A stretch of 64,000 nucleotides of DNA from Colletotrichum lupini (GCF_023278565.1 NC_064680.1:124001-188000), one strand, 5' to 3'. Counted from the stretch's first letter, positions 1 through 11,222 are shown. The notes: generated from the letters alone by a model not told the origin. Numbers and translations are program-made.

Positions 1-563
1 TTGCATCTTGCGAATGCTGTTGAAAACGGTAACACCGGCGCAAAGAAGTGGTGCTGCTTCCGCAGGATCAACGTCCTTTGGCACCCGGACTGCCGACTCG
101 GCACGGAGCAGCACGTACTCGGCGTACCCACCATCCCGGAACACGCCATTGATGGTCTCGTTATCACAGGCTTGGAAGAACCCCTTTTGGCACTGTCGAC
201 ACGTTCCGTCATGCCCTGCATGTCACCATTAAAAAGAGCTCTTGACGTACAAATGCATGAGAACTCTGGAACAGACATACCTCCGTGCCAAGCACCTCCA
301 ACACGCTCTCCGCCTGTGAACCGGCTCACGCCTTCGCCCACTGCCACCACGTCGCCAATGATCTCATGGCCTGGGATCCGTGGGAAAACGTCTCCGAAAC
401 CTCCTTCTGCCATGCCTACATCGGAGTGGCATACCCCGCATGCTAGAACTTTGACGAGGACGAGGCCGGGACCTGGTTGTTTCAGTTCCTGGTCGACAAT
501 CTTGAGGGGCGCGCTCTTGGACTCGATAACGGCCGCCTTGAAGGTCTTTGGAAGTCCCGACAT
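1..563 (-). CDS. Zinc-dependent alcohol dehydrogenase, N-terminal part (cut by window edge)
   Basis: Medium-chain, GroES-like alcohol dehydrogenase that oxidises alcohols or reduces aldehydes with NAD(P). The ATG is at 563. Exon 1 (563-281) and exon 2 (215-1, running off the window) flank a 65-nt intron at 280-216 (donor GTATGT, acceptor GCAG). Visible marks are the catalytic-zinc motif CGVCHSD (Cys42, Cys45), the GHE motif near residue 65, and a structural-zinc lobe with Cys100, Cys103 and Cys111. The first cysteine of the usual four in that lobe is an Asp here. The NAD-binding half lies outside the window, so subfamily and substrate cannot be set. A TATA-like box sits about 130 bp upstream on the minus strand. 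The gene is divergent from an SDR oxidoreductase 1.6 kb away. Confidence 0.9.
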   Translation of the reverse strand, partial: MSGLPKTFKAAVIESKSAPLKIVDQELKQPGPGLVLVKVLACGVCHSDVGMAEGGFGDVFPRIPGHEIIGDVVAVGEGVSRFTGGERVGGAWHGGMSVPEFSCICTSRALFNGDMQGMTERVDSAKRGSSKPVITRPSMACSGMVGTPSTCCSVPSRQSGCQRTLILRKQHHFFAPVLPFSTAFARC

Positions 564-691
564 TGTGAATCGTGATCTTGCAGTCTTGGAAGTTGAGTGT
601 CAGGGTTTGAAACAGAGAGAAAAAGATGTGCTATGAAAGAGAGAGGGTGCTCTTGCGTAGACCTCAGCTTGGGGCGGCCCGTTGGCCACTA

Positions 692-698
692 CTTATAT
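692..698 (-). promoter_or_regulatory. TATA-like box of the alcohol dehydrogenase
   Basis: On the minus strand this reads ATATAAG, about 130 bp before the ADH start codon, a usual distance for fungal TATA promoters. Inferred from sequence and position only. Confidence 0.4.
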
Positions 699-2038
699 GC
701 ATGCAGGACTAAGGGTAAGAAGCCAGTCTGTGTATCACACACGTCGACTTGACTGGTGCAATGCTGGAATCCACGCTTTCCGAGAGGGTTGGGCAAGTCA
801 AGTCCAGACTTTCAAGCCCCTCATTTGTTTACTAATAAACAAGATAGCTCGAGAGACCCAGTACCCAGACGTCTGCACCGCTGATAAGAACTCCTGGCTG
901 CAGTCATCTCCTGTAGGCTTCGCATGTCTCATAGGATGCTTCCAGAGAAGCTTGGGTTGTCGGTAAGACTAGGACGGATTTAGAAGAGGGGTCAAAGTGT
1001 GGTGGCGCTGCTACCATGGCTACGATGACATCAACAAGACTCAATTCAACCCTCATGGATGTGAGCCCCTCTCATAGCTCCAGGATAGAGCTGGTTGTGC
1101 AAAGAACATCTTCTACATATGGTAGAGCCATTCTACCCCTACTGTGTAGGATCAGATGGAGTTAATCGGCCACCTGTCGCTGCCAAGATGTGCACGGCCA
1201 TGACAACGTCACAAATTTCGCGGAGGCCATGGAACCCATGCACGATTTGCTTCTCGGGAATGTCTCTACTTGGCCCTCGTGGCAAGAGCAAATTCATCAA
1301 CTTGTGGCTGGAGAATCAACTGCGGCTTGGGAGAGATCTCAAGGGAGCCATCGGCAATCGGCGCGCCGAATGCAGGCGTACTTTGCGCATAACTCCGTCA
1401 GCCAATGAAATGTTATTCCTTGTCGGTTTTGCAGGGGCATTTTTCTCCAAAGCCGACAGATACGGACGAGCGAGTCCTCCGTTTCTCTTTCGTGCCTTTA
1501 GGTAGCCACGGCAGCATACTGGGCGTAAAGGTACCTTGCACAGTATGTTCGTCGCGGAGTTCAATTGCCTCAGCCTTACCGGGGCAAACAAGGATTCGGA
1601 ACCATGCCAAAGCTAAGTCGTCAAGCTTTCCTTAGCACGTGTACCGATGAGAGATGTGTAGCAGGCGTGATTCTCCTGAGAGCTCCGATACAGCCGGTAA
1701 GCTATCCACAAGCTGATTACTGAAGTACCTTTCTCGCGCTTCGCGCCAAACAAAGAACTTTTGATGGCCGTCCGAGAGCAACAAAATGATGGAGAATACT
1801 GCACAGTTGCGGAGATAGCAGAGCTCGATCTGATGTTCCCCTCCGGAGCCTCCCCACAAATTCGGCCTTCGCGCGCAAAAAGCTACTTGTATGCTGAGCT
1901 CGAGCAGCGAAGTCTTGAAGGCTTAGCTCTGAAGCCACGCCTTCTGGGGGTGCAAGTCAGAGTCCCCGAAACTCCATGAATGTGGTCATTGATGGAGTTG
2001 ATGGATCTTTTGTTGCAATAGCTGAAAGCTGCCTCGGG

Positions 2039-2047
2039 TATATAAAT
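2039..2047 (+). promoter_or_regulatory. TATA box of the SDR gene
   Basis: TATATAAAT about 165 bp before the SDR start codon, followed by an A/C-rich leader. This placement also argues that translation starts at 2210 and not at the in-frame ATG at 1976, which lies upstream of the box. Confidence 0.6.
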
Positions 2048-2209
2048 GACCAAGGCTACCCACATCCTATACTTTGTCCTTCGAAACAAACAATAACGGA
2101 ACATCACTTTAATAGAAGCAATACTTCAGTCACATCACACAATCCAATCACTCAACGTATCAACAGAGCTTCACGTACAGGCAGGTCTAGAAATATAATT
2201 ACACCTAGG

Positions 2210-3010
2210 ATGTCTCTCCAAGAGAAGGTCATCCTCATCACCGGAGGTTCCAAAGGCATCGGCAAGGCCATCGCTCTTGATGCTGCCGCGCAGGGTGCCA
2301 GGATTGTTGTCAACTATAGCAGCGACTCAACCGCCGCCGACGAAGTTGTCAAGGCCATTGGCAGCGACCGCGCTATCGCCGTGCGCGCCGACGGCTCCAA
2401 GACGGCCGAGTTGCAGAAGCTCGTGGATGTCACCATCGACAAGTTTGGCAAAATCGATGTGCTGATCCCCAACGCTGCCATCATGCACATGCGCACTGTC
2501 GAGAATACTACGGAAGAGGACTTTGACCAAATGTTCAACACCAACGTCAAGGGACCCTACTTCTTGGTACAGGTATGCGATCCAATCCATTCCGACGTGC
2601 CCTTGTGTTCTATAAAACTTACCTTTTCTGAAAAGAAAGCTCTCCCCCACATGTCTGAAGGCGGCCGTATCATTTTCCTCTCAACGACCGTCCTCGCTTC
2701 AAGTAGCCTTCCCCCGCCGTACCTGCTCTATGCATCGACAAAGGGCAGTATTGAGCAGATGACCAAATACATGGCCAAGGACCTCGCCAAGAAGGGCATC
2801 AACGTCAATGCTATCGCGCCTGGTCCCACCGGGACCGACTTGTTCTACAAGGGCAAGACGGAGGAGATGCTCAAGAACATCACTGCCAGCAGCCCCTACA
2901 ACAGAATTGGCACACCAGAGGAAATCGCCTCTGTGGCAGTTTTCTTGTCAGGAAAGGAATCATCCTGGGTGACGGGGCAGATTATTCGGGTAAATGGAGG
3001 AGCTGCATGA
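2210..3010 (+). CDS. Short-chain dehydrogenase/reductase (classical SDR, FabG-like)
   Basis: NAD(P)-dependent oxidoreductase of 245 residues, the usual length of classical SDRs. Exons 2210-2572 and 2636-3010 are split by a 63-nt intron (GTATGC..AAAG). The intron length is a multiple of three without a stop, so an unspliced reading also stays open. Visible marks: Rossmann motif TGGSKGIG at residues 11-18, NAA motif after strand 4 (an NNAG variant), a Ser cluster from 137, catalytic Tyr153 and Lys157 (YxxxK), and the PGP turn after beta-6. The likely relatives are 3-oxoacyl-ACP reductase or glucose 1-dehydrogenase type enzymes; the substrate cannot be told. It is divergent from the ADH, so joint use in detoxification or secondary metabolism is possible but unproven. 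Confidence 0.9.
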   Translation: MSLQEKVILITGGSKGIGKAIALDAAAQGARIVVNYSSDSTAADEVVKAIGSDRAIAVRADGSKTAELQKLVDVTIDKFGKIDVLIPNAAIMHMRTVENTTEEDFDQMFNTNVKGPYFLVQVCDPIHSDVPLCSIKLTFSEKKALPHMSEGGRIIFLSTTVLASSSLPPPYLLYASTKGSIEQMTKYMAKDLAKKGINVNAIAPGPTGTDLFYKGKTEEMLKNITASSPYNRIGTPEEIASVAVFLSGKESSWVTGQIIRVNGGAA

Positions 3011-3192
3011 GGAGCATGTAATTAGACAAAGGCTTGCGCATGTAGTGCTAGTCAATGATATAGAATTTTCATGTTCAACGCCTTGGCCTCACTCCCTCGA
3101 GGCAACCACGCAATATGCGATCTTGGACGACCTTGGACGCTCTTTCAATATCCCAAAAATCTAAAGTTAAACTGATGGCGCCGCTAGGGATT

Positions 3193-4584
3193 CTACTGAG
3201 CCCCCAAGGCAGCTAGTGCATTGCGCAGCTCCTTTACTGCCGTCGGCACATCTTCAAAGTTGAGCGCAGAAATAGCCCACTTGGCGTGCTTCTGCGCCTT
3301 TGGCAAATCCATATCATCCGAAGGTGCACTGCTTGGTGCCCACGAGTTGTGTGAACCGGCAGCCACTGGTGCTCTGGGCTGAGGTACAATCGGCGGTGGC
3401 TTGAACTGCTGAGGCGCCGGAGGTGGAGGCGACTTGGTAACACTGGAAGGGGGTATCTGAGGCGGCTGCCACGGCGACGCAGTGTTGGCCGGGCTGAATG
3501 ATGGGCCGGTCGAGGATGCGGCATAAGGAGAAGGGGCTGACGGCTCGTTTGCCTTGACGGAAGAGTCATTTACGCCGGATTGGCTCAAGGGAGATGGCGG
3601 GAACTGTTCGGGAGGGTCAAAGTAGCCCTGAGTCTGTGGTGCCGGCGGGTTGAGGTCGTTTGCCGAAGGCACTGATGGGAGATCGAGCACGCTGGACTGG
3701 GTAGGCTCAGGCTCGCTGGGCTCGGTTGTCGGCGCGGACTCTGCCGGTGCCGGTGCCTTTTTGTAAAACTCGGTCTCCGGGTCGTCCTCTACGGACGCAG
3801 GCTTTGGGGACGTTAATCCTTGGACATCTGGGTCGTTGGGATCCAGAGCAGGAAGAACATCTTCGGCCGCGGGCTCTTCCTGTTTGGGGTTCGACTCGTT
3901 GGGGTCCTTGCCCTCCTTCAAAGCCTTGAGTATCCGAGCAGCGTTCCACTTTGCGTATTTGACCTTCTTGAGCGTTTCTTCGTCTACAGGGCCCCAAATA
4001 TTGCCCAGGAGGAGGAAGGTTGCAGCGGCATCGAAGGTATCGGCGGTTTGCCTAGGTTCGAAGCACGTTAGGAGGCAAGGAAGGTGGTGCTATCGTAGTG
4101 AAGGGCGCACCTGGTGACGCGATTCGCGCGCATAACCTTCTCTGCCCTGTCGAGAGTATCTTGTGCGAATTGCTCGACATATGCTTGCCCAACTGTGTCG
4201 TCGGTGATGGCTTCTTCTTGAGCATTCTCAGTTTTGGTCTGGCACGACAACTATTAGTCGCTGACGCACAGCAGCAACGATAACAACATCATCGTCTTGC
4301 TAACCTGTTCAAGCCTATCCATAAGGTTTGTCGTGTATGAGAGACTCTCATCGTCGACGTTGTGCAAACCCTTGGCTAGGATTTGGTTGACCACCCAGTA
4401 TTCGCCTGTGTGTGTGTGTGTCTGGTCAGTATCTAGAGCATCCTCCGGCCATGCAGTAGTAATGGAGATGCCCGGACATACACCAGTAGGTCACCACAGG
4501 TTTGTGCTGCCGCAGCTGATTTGCGCGATTGATGAATCTCGTGATGTCTGCCTGTCGCAGGCTGTCTGGGATCGGTTCGGCCAT
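3193..4584 (-). CDS. VTA1: Vacuolar protein sorting-associated protein VTA1 (LIP5 homologue)
   Basis: Cofactor of the AAA ATPase Vps4 in ESCRT-III disassembly at endosomes (multivesicular body sorting). Four exons join in frame: 4584-4482, 4405-4305, 4238-4111 and 4051-3193, giving 396 residues. The N-terminal helical MIT-like region has the family's YWCEYWVVNQILAKGL segment (about residues 33-48). The middle is a long Pro/Ser-rich linker. The C-terminus, with KHAKWAISALNFEDV and a final helix rich in Leu/Ala, matches the Vta1 Vps4-binding dimer domain. Intron 1 (4483-4406) carries a (TG)n microsatellite directly before its acceptor. It shares a 0.9-kb upstream region with the PDI gene. Confidence 0.93.
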
Positions 4585-5512
4585 GGCTGCGGCGGCGGCG
4601 GCGGCTGCAACAAGCAGAAGGAGGAGGGTTCGAAGGGCGCGATGGACAGTATCGGGAAAGGACGCTTTTGATTAGTATCGGGGTCCGGACGAGAGCAAGG
4701 GGAAAAACCCTTTTGCTCAGTGACAGCTCACGGGCGCAGAGATGTAGCGGACTTGCGACGAGTGGTGCTGCGCCAAGAGGTAGGAGACATGTATTTCGTA
4801 TCTTGGAAGCCTTACCGCAGGTGGCAGTATCAGCGGCAACACCACCGTCAACTTTCCCCACACGGCGCACATCACAGCGGGGTGGGAAGGTCACCGGGTA
4901 CGTACCTGCATCCATCAGGTGGACGACGACCTCAGATTGTGAGGTACTTTTAGGTACGTCCACAGAAGGAAGTACATAAGGTACCTTAGGTACTGCGGCT
5001 CGTGGCTGGTGGTGCTCGAATTGTGGCTCAAGCTCAGCAGAGCTAGTGTGGGGTATGTGGCTGGTGGTCAGGCCAGATGCTCCGATTCAATTGACTGGAA
5101 ATTTCCATGGTTCCATTCCCAGGCCGAATCAAGCCCAAAGGTGAGGGGTTCGCGTCTCACAGTTCCACGCTGGCCTCTTTACGCTGCGAAGAAGCCAACT
5201 AAACTTTTATGCTTCCATTTGCTTGCTTTCCCATTTCCATAAATGCAGACAGGGACAGAGCTCACTCACATGGCTGAACCCAGCTCCATGCTCTGACTTT
5301 TTATTCCCACACCTTTTCTCTTATCTCCCGGCTCCCTTTCCTCCCCTCCTCTTTTCCTTCTCTCTCTCTCTCTACCTTGCCCATCCGCCTGTCTATTGTC
5401 TCTGGCGTCACATCACTCGCTGCCATCCGGCGCACTTCTACTCACCTTGCCCACCCCACACTTCACACCTACAACAGATAAGGTGCATTGCTGCTAAACT
5501 TTATCCACCACG
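4585..5512. other. Bidirectional promoter region VTA1 / PDI
   Basis: It contains a cluster of GGTAC elements (4942-4995), one being the palindrome AGGTACCT at 4979-4986. A strongly pyrimidine-rich CT stretch (about 5310-5400) is a common feature upstream of highly expressed fungal genes. No coding signal. Confidence 0.5.
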
Positions 5513-7037
5513 ATGCATCACCCCACTCTCCTTGCAGCTGGCGCTGCCGTTTTGTCGGCTTTGCCCGGCGCCCACGCTGGCATGTATCCAAAGAGCTCTG
5601 CTGTGCTCCAAGTTGATGCCAAAAATTACGACAGCTTGATTGCCAAATCCAACTACACATCGGTAAGAAATTTTTCATGGTGTTGTTTACATCAATCACC
5701 TTTTTTTCAACATGCTTACCTGAGCTTGCCAGATTGTCGAGTTCTATGCTCCCTGGTGCGGTCATTGCCAGAACCTCAAGCCCGCCTATGAAAAGGCTGC
5801 CAAAAACCTGAATGGTCTGGCCAAGGTTGCTGCCGTCGATTGCGACGAGGATGCCAACAAGCCTCTCTGCGGTCAGATGGGCGTGCAAGGCTTCCCCACC
5901 CTCAAGATTGTGAGGCCTGGCAAGAAGCCTGGCAAGCCCGTTGTCGAGGATTACCAGGGGCCCCGTACTGCCACCGGTATTGTTGAGGCTGTCGTCGACA
6001 AGATCACCAATCACGTCAAGCGCGTTACTGACAAGGACCTCGACTCTTTCCTCGAGGGTGACAAGCCCAAGGCAATCCTCTTCACTGAGAAGGGCACCAC
6101 TAGCGCTCTGCTCCGCAGTGTCGCCATCGACTTCCTCGACGCTGTCACAATTGGTCAGGTCCGCAGCAAGGAGGCAAAGGCTGTCGAGAAATTCGGAGTC
6201 AAGTCTTTCCCCGCCCTGGTGCTACTGCCCGGTGGAGACAAGGAACCTATTGTCTACGATGGAGAACTAAAGAAGGATGGGCTGGTGTCGTTCATTTCCC
6301 AGGTCGCTTCCCCCAACCCCGACCACGCGCCCAAGGCCGACAAGAAGAAGGCCGACAAGAAGACAGAGAAGAAGCCTGAGAAGAAGAGCAAGCCTGCCTC
6401 CGAAAAGTCAAGCACCAGCACTGCCGCCGAGCAGGAGGCTACCCCTGAGCCTGAAGCCGCCACCGAGACCCCGTCAACCGAGCAGGCCGCCCCTGTCCTC
6501 AACGTCATTCCTCCATTGCCCATTGCCAACACGCCCGGAAGGCTCCTGTCGGAATGCCTCAACACCAAGTCCCACACCTGCGTCCTGGCCTTCGTGCCCT
6601 CTAAGGAGAACGAGAAGGCCGAGAAGGCGCTTACTAGTCTGTCAGAGATCGCCCATAAGCACGGCCAGGCCAAGCGCAAGCTGTTCCCCTTCTTCTCCGT
6701 TCCCGACGAAAACCCGGCCGCGGCCACTGTCCTCAAGAGTCTTGGCCTTGCTAGCGAGGTTGAGATTATTGCCGTCAACGCACGCCGGAACTGGTGGAGA
6801 CACTACGAGGGCGATTTCGAAGCGACGAGCGTCGAGAGCTGGATCGATGCTATTCGTCTTGGTGAGGGAACGAAGAAGCAGCTGCCTGATGGATTGGTAG
6901 CTCAGGAGATCGAGCCCGAGTCTTCGGAAAGCAGTGCGACCGCCTCTACCGCAGCCACGGATCCTACTGCCGAAACCGAGACGGACGCGCCTAAGGAGAC
7001 ACCATCTGAAGCCCCCGCGCCCCATGATGAGTTGTAA
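5513..7037 (+). CDS. ER protein disulfide isomerase, thioredoxin-like, HDEL-tailed
   Basis: Thiol-disulfide oxidoreductase of the ER lumen, 484 residues. Exons are 5513-5662 and 5733-7037, with a 70-nt intron. A signal peptide (residues 1 to about 22, ending AHA) precedes a thioredoxin domain with active site WCGHC (Cys59, Cys62). A second thioredoxin-like domain without CxxC follows (about 160-270). Next come a Lys/Glu/Ala/Pro-rich low-complexity linker (about 280-345), a third region (about 350-450) and an acidic tail ending in the retrieval signal HDEL. With a single CGHC site it resembles the fungal Mpd1/PDIA6-like group more than the two-site Pdi1. The client range cannot be read from sequence. 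Confidence 0.92.
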
Positions 7038-7180
7038 GCATCCGCTTGTCCTCTGAAATCTGCATGAATGGTTAGCTTGGACCGTGTGTACATTAGTTAG
7101 TCAATGTGATGGGAGAAATCTGACCATTGCCAATACCGCTGAGCCACTTCTGTGGTTGATGCTGCCTTCCATGCTTCCAC

Positions 7181-8041
7181 TCATGATTCCATTTCCAAGT
7201 CCAACCCGGTGCCTTTCTCTACCGTACCTTCTTGTACCATTTGACGGCCCTTCTCCTTCACCACGCGGTCCATAAACTGTCGCACCTGTTTGCATCCATC
7301 TACACCAACAGCAAGCATACCCTCCAACCGGCTGACCTGGACACGGCTTTCACACACCATTACGGCAACACGGTCCGTGAGGCCCAGCGTTCCCACTGTC
7401 ATGTACGGCAGCTCCTGCTCTTCCTGGGTGTTGAGATCGAGTAGAGGGTCAGCACCATCATCGGCGGCTGCGTATGTAGAGGTCGAGCCGGCAGTGCAAG
7501 CAGCAATGTAGTCGGTCATGGGAATGCCAGCATCGATTAGTGCTAGTGTCGAAGCGTTCAGAAGAGCCGCCAGAAGGGAACCGTCCTGGGACAAAACGTG
7601 TAGAGAGATGGTGATGCTGCTGTGGGGGAAGAGATGTGTGTGAAGGTTCGCCGAGACAGCTTTGGCAATGGTAGCCTCGAGTTCTTGTGATCGCCTGCAA
7701 AGATTAAACGATTAGCCGAGGCAATACGCACATGCACACACTAGATGCACTTACTTGTCGTTGCGGCCTCGCTTCATACGGTCGACAGAGCTGAAGCCGG
7801 CGACGACGAGGTTGACGGTAACGGCAGCTTCCTTGGACTGGCCGCCGGCACCCCCGCGACGCTGGGGTTCAGCAGGTCCTGTAACAACGCACATGACCTT
7901 TGTGTGGCCCATCTCGAGGTAGCTCGAGCCATCGGCAGCTTCCTGGGTACGGATTTGGGCGTGCAGGCGTCGGAGCTCGTTCCAGCGGCGGCCATCGACG
8001 CGCAGGAGCGCCATGGAGTAAGTGGAGGTATCTAGAGGCAT
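7181..8041 (-). CDS. SKI6: Exosome core subunit Ski6/Rrp41 (RNase PH fold)
   Basis: Ring subunit of the RNA exosome, acting in nuclear and cytoplasmic 3'-5' RNA processing and decay. Exons 8041-7755 and 7694-7181 are split by a 60-nt intron (GTAAGT..TTTGCAG); 266 residues, close to the family length. The start MPLDTSTYS is followed by LLRVDGRRWNELR and QEAADGSSYLEMGHTKVMC, hallmarks of Rrp41. The second half has LAALLNASTLALIDAGIPMTD, the typical RNase PH segment. Eukaryotic Rrp41 is catalytically inactive, which is family knowledge. The in-frame upstream ATG-less extension to 8158 was left out because conservation starts at MPLDTS. Confidence 0.93.
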
Positions 8042-8998
8042 GATTGGGCCACCTGCAATTTTCCTGGATGTATATTTATTCTGAACTCTGTGATCGTAGG
8101 TAGAATGACGAATGGAGGGGTTGCGGGCGCAGAAAGTTGTTGACAAAGTGTTGCACAAGGTGGGATGCGAGGCTGTTGCGACTGCGACAGAGGGACAAAA
8201 CCAAAATTTTGGAAAGCGTCAATCCACCGCCTGCCTTTGGCCACGCTGGGAAAGGTGGGATGGTGGGGCCGGGCGGTCGGTGAGACGGCGTCCGGGTCCC
8301 GGTCATCTACGTACAGAGCTCGGGCCTCTGAACCCCTTTGGACCCTGGGCTTCCTATGGCCCGCACTGTCCCTCCCGAGATCGCGGGGAAGCTCTCCCAT
8401 CTTGGTGGTGGGAAGACCAGAGAGGAGGAAGTTTCGAAACTAAAGAAGTAACATCAGACTCGGCATGGATGTTGCAAGTAAATTCGCCAACGGCCAGCTG
8501 CCACCTTTACATCGCACGGCTGACTGTGGCTGGTAGGAATCGAAAACGCGGGGTAGCCAGAGTCAATGCCATGTTTTCTTCTCGCGCTGGAGGTACACTA
8601 CATGAGTTCGCGTAGACCTTTGAAGAGTGATTTGATGCGGGAAGTGACAGGCAATTACTGCGCCCCGAAATCCTTCGTCGTTATTCACATTTGATGATAA
8701 TCACATACAAATCTCACTCATTGCGGTCATGGATCGATCATCTAGGTTTGAACCTTGGCAAGCTGATGACCGGTGTATTCGTTCTCATTCCTCGTTATGC
8801 TAATATTACGATCTCGTTGCAGGAGGGATGATGGTGTCGGTTACCTGGAGCAGCACATTGCTCAACCGAAAGTTCCATGCCCGCCTTCATGTCCGTGCCA
8901 ACCAGTCCCGTAAGAAAAGAGCTCAGTATCGTTCGCGAGCTTGCCCAAAGTAAAAGGAAAGTTGATAGTCCACGCCGTTTAATTTCAATAGTCACCAT
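8042..8998. other. Intergenic region upstream of SKI6
   Basis: No gene, repeat or RNA was recognised in these 957 bp. Open frames here overlap one another and have no domain features. Confidence 0.5.
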
Positions 8999-9928
8999 TC
9001 AAGCCATGACCAGGACGCCCATATTAGACGTGCTGAACTCGGACGCCGGAGGTACCAAAACCAAGGAATTGGTCGGCTTAACCTCGTCGTCTTCGGGTCC
9101 ATCAGTCCATCCTCTCTCAGGGCCCCATCTGATCTTCCGGTTGTTCGCCGATGTCACCTCCAGAAGGGCCCGCATCATTCCCCCCGACTTCTTCACACCA
9201 GGCCAGGCGTCGAAATAGACGGTGTCGATCCAGGGCATCTGGTTGAATATTTCCGTCAGGAGAGACTGGCTGAAACCTTCATAAAAGCCATCCGACCGGC
9301 GAAAGCCGTTAAAGATGCCGTCGCTGGGATCGCATTCGACCAGCACCGTCAAGCGACGGACGTTGACGCACTCGTGGAGGCCCAGAGCTGGCGTCACCAC
9401 CCATCCTCGCGGCGGTTTACTCCATCCGGGACCAAGGCGAAGCTCCAAGGATGTAACGTACGATCTTGAGCTTGGCTTCATACGAGCCAAGAGCGGCTTC
9501 TTACTTTTGAAGTACTTGCCCGGGTGTGTTGGGAAAATGCGGAACGGGCGGCTGCTGTAGAAGTAGTGAGAGACTTCCTGATAGACAGTGCGGCAAGTTC
9601 TTTGGATTCCGAGCTTTTTGTGGTAGGTCTTGTAGTTGTCTGGGTCGAGGTCCACGACGCCACCACTTCCTTCAAAATAATAGTCGTAAATCTTGAGGCG
9701 AAGTTCTGATGGCAAAGCCATGAACGCAAAAGGCTTAGCCTTCCTCCTGGCTGCTCTTCTCTCGCTCAGAGTGAGAGAGCTGATGCTGTCTCCGAGTGCA
9801 TCTATTTCAACTTCGGAGGCATACGTCGACGGGTAGGCGGAGCTTAGTGGTGTGGTAAGAGTAGATGCAATCGGTGTCGGGTCGAGTGATGAGCCGGCGG
9901 CTCTCGATATCTTGCCGCGGCGAACCAT
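8999..9928 (-). CDS. 2EXR/F-box-like domain protein of unknown function
   Basis: Single-exon gene of 309 residues. The N-terminus is Ser/Thr-rich and probably disordered (1-65). It is followed by FMALPSELRLKIYDYYF (about 69-85), the LPxELRxxIY signature of the large fungal 2EXR/F-box-like orphan family. Next comes a Tyr/Phe-rich region (CRTVYQEVSHYFYSSRPFRIFP) that these proteins also share. The rest has alternating beta-like segments. Such proteins are numerous in Pezizomycotina and their role is unknown; a substrate-adaptor role is only an analogy with F-boxes. There is no signal peptide or membrane span. Confidence 0.75.
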   Translation of the reverse strand: MVRRGKISRAAGSSLDPTPIASTLTTPLSSAYPSTYASEVEIDALGDSISSLTLSERRAARRKAKPFAFMALPSELRLKIYDYYFEGSGGVVDLDPDNYKTYHKKLGIQRTCRTVYQEVSHYFYSSRPFRIFPTHPGKYFKSKKPLLARMKPSSRSYVTSLELRLGPGWSKPPRGWVVTPALGLHECVNVRRLTVLVECDPSDGIFNGFRRSDGFYEGFSQSLLTEIFNQMPWIDTVYFDAWPGVKKSGGMMRALLEVTSANNRKIRWGPERGWTDGPEDDEVKPTNSLVLVPPASEFSTSNMGVLVMA

Positions 9929-11222
9929 TGTTGCGGTCAGTGGCTCGGGTTGGTATTCGTGATGCTACGGTATCTTGGGTTGTTGAATCCTTTCCAGGTA
10001 TTCAATGTATACTCAAGATGTTGAGGCTTTGGTAATGCGCCAACAGTGTTGGTGGGTAGGAGCGTCGGGAGTGGCGGGGTGGCGGGGCGATTTTTCCCTC
10101 AATGAATGGTATCTAGTGGTTATGTGCAGAGATTTCAACAGCTTTGTGTTTAGTTTGTTTGATTGGTGAGGTTGTTGCAGGTCGACAGACAGTCTCGCAG
10201 AGCGTAGTGAATCACAGAGGGTGGTCCCATTGTGATCGTTGATGCGAACTTGGGGACCACCCTCTAGAATTCACCACGCGCGACGGCCATGGTGACGATA
10301 GAGGGAATTGTGACGGTGCTAGGTTGATTTGGACGGCTTGTGTTGATGTGTCTGTATCTGAGGGATTCGGCCAGGTTAGGTGAGGTTCGAGGGTATTCTT
10401 CGAGGGGTGCAACAAGTGGGAAATGCGAAGTGGAAAGAGTTGCGGATGGAAGCACTGGGGGTATGGCGCAGTTATGAGGGGGGGGCAGCACTCAGGATGG
10501 ACGGACACTCGGTGGGCGGTGGTGGATGCAGCTCATGCATGAAGGTCACTGCCGGAGGGGACGAAGGACATCCATCAGTCGCGCGTCCACCATTCGGACA
10601 AGGTTCGCACGTGAGCCCCTTCCCAGAGGACGTGCACCCGACTTACTAAGCAGATGAGAGCTATAACCAATCATTGCTGGGGAGAACCAAAGGTGGGACA
10701 GCATCTACATCGAGAATGACCTCATTCGAGGTTCGTTATCCGTGCAGTGCCTTACCTAAGCTTACAGTTATCGCCGATGGAGATAGCCGGAGAATACTCG
10801 GCACCCAGTCGTTACCTTGGTGGATCAACGCTTTTTTGCAGTTTCCTTCTCACCCTGGCCACAGTGGCACCAGCTCCCTGGGGCGCCTTCCAGGTTCTGC
10901 AGAACAGCCACTTCACAGTGGAGTTCCAGGTCCCAAGCTTCTCAAGGCACCGTGCACCCAACGAGCTGTCATTCGTTCCCCTGGTCAGAAAGTTCCAAGG
11001 TGGTCCTGACAGTGTGCTTCCTCATCGAAAATTTCTAGTGCCTTCGTCAGGAATATCGCCAAACCCACTCCACCTCGACCTCACACGCTTGCACCAGTAT
11101 CTTTTCCCGTCCACTGGCGCAACACGTACGTCCCCATCATCTATCAACTTTATGATCAAGACAACGGTCCAGCTTCGAAGCCATCAATATCTAGTCACGT
11201 CCACATTGGCCCTTGAAACGCC
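9929..11222. other. Intergenic region, divergent 2EXR-like gene and TIM50
   Basis: It holds a perfect 13-bp inverted repeat (see the repeat entry). The part closest to TIM50 (about 10750-11220) stays open in two frames but shows no domain, and is best read as promoter plus 5' leader. Confidence 0.5.
10216..10265. repeat. Perfect 13-bp inverted repeat with 24-nt spacer
   Basis: AGAGGGTGGTCCC at 10216-10228 is answered by its exact reverse complement GGGACCACCCTCT at 10253-10265. It could form a hairpin or be a two-half protein-binding site. It lies about 290 bp upstream of the 2EXR-like gene. Confidence 0.75.

Larger units (their letters stand above)
564..2209. other. Intergenic region between divergent ADH and SDR
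   Basis: Shared upstream region of 1.65 kb. The open frames in it overlap on both strands and show no domain or codon pattern. It holds TATA boxes at both ends and one AGGTACCT palindrome near 1529. Nothing else was recognised. Confidence 0.6.

Noticed and set aside
1095..1505. 136-codon plus-strand frame in the ADH-SDR intergenic region
   Set aside because: No domain, no signal peptide, several overlapping frames on both strands of equal quality; likely chance.
1976..2209. N-terminal extension of the SDR from an upstream in-frame ATG
   Set aside because: It lies over the TATA box and leader; SDR proteins start a few residues before the Rossmann motif, as the ATG at 2210 does.
10747..11222. 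Long plus-strand frames upstream of TIM50
   Set aside because: They overlap the TIM50 start in another phase and have no domain; best explained as promoter and 5' leader.
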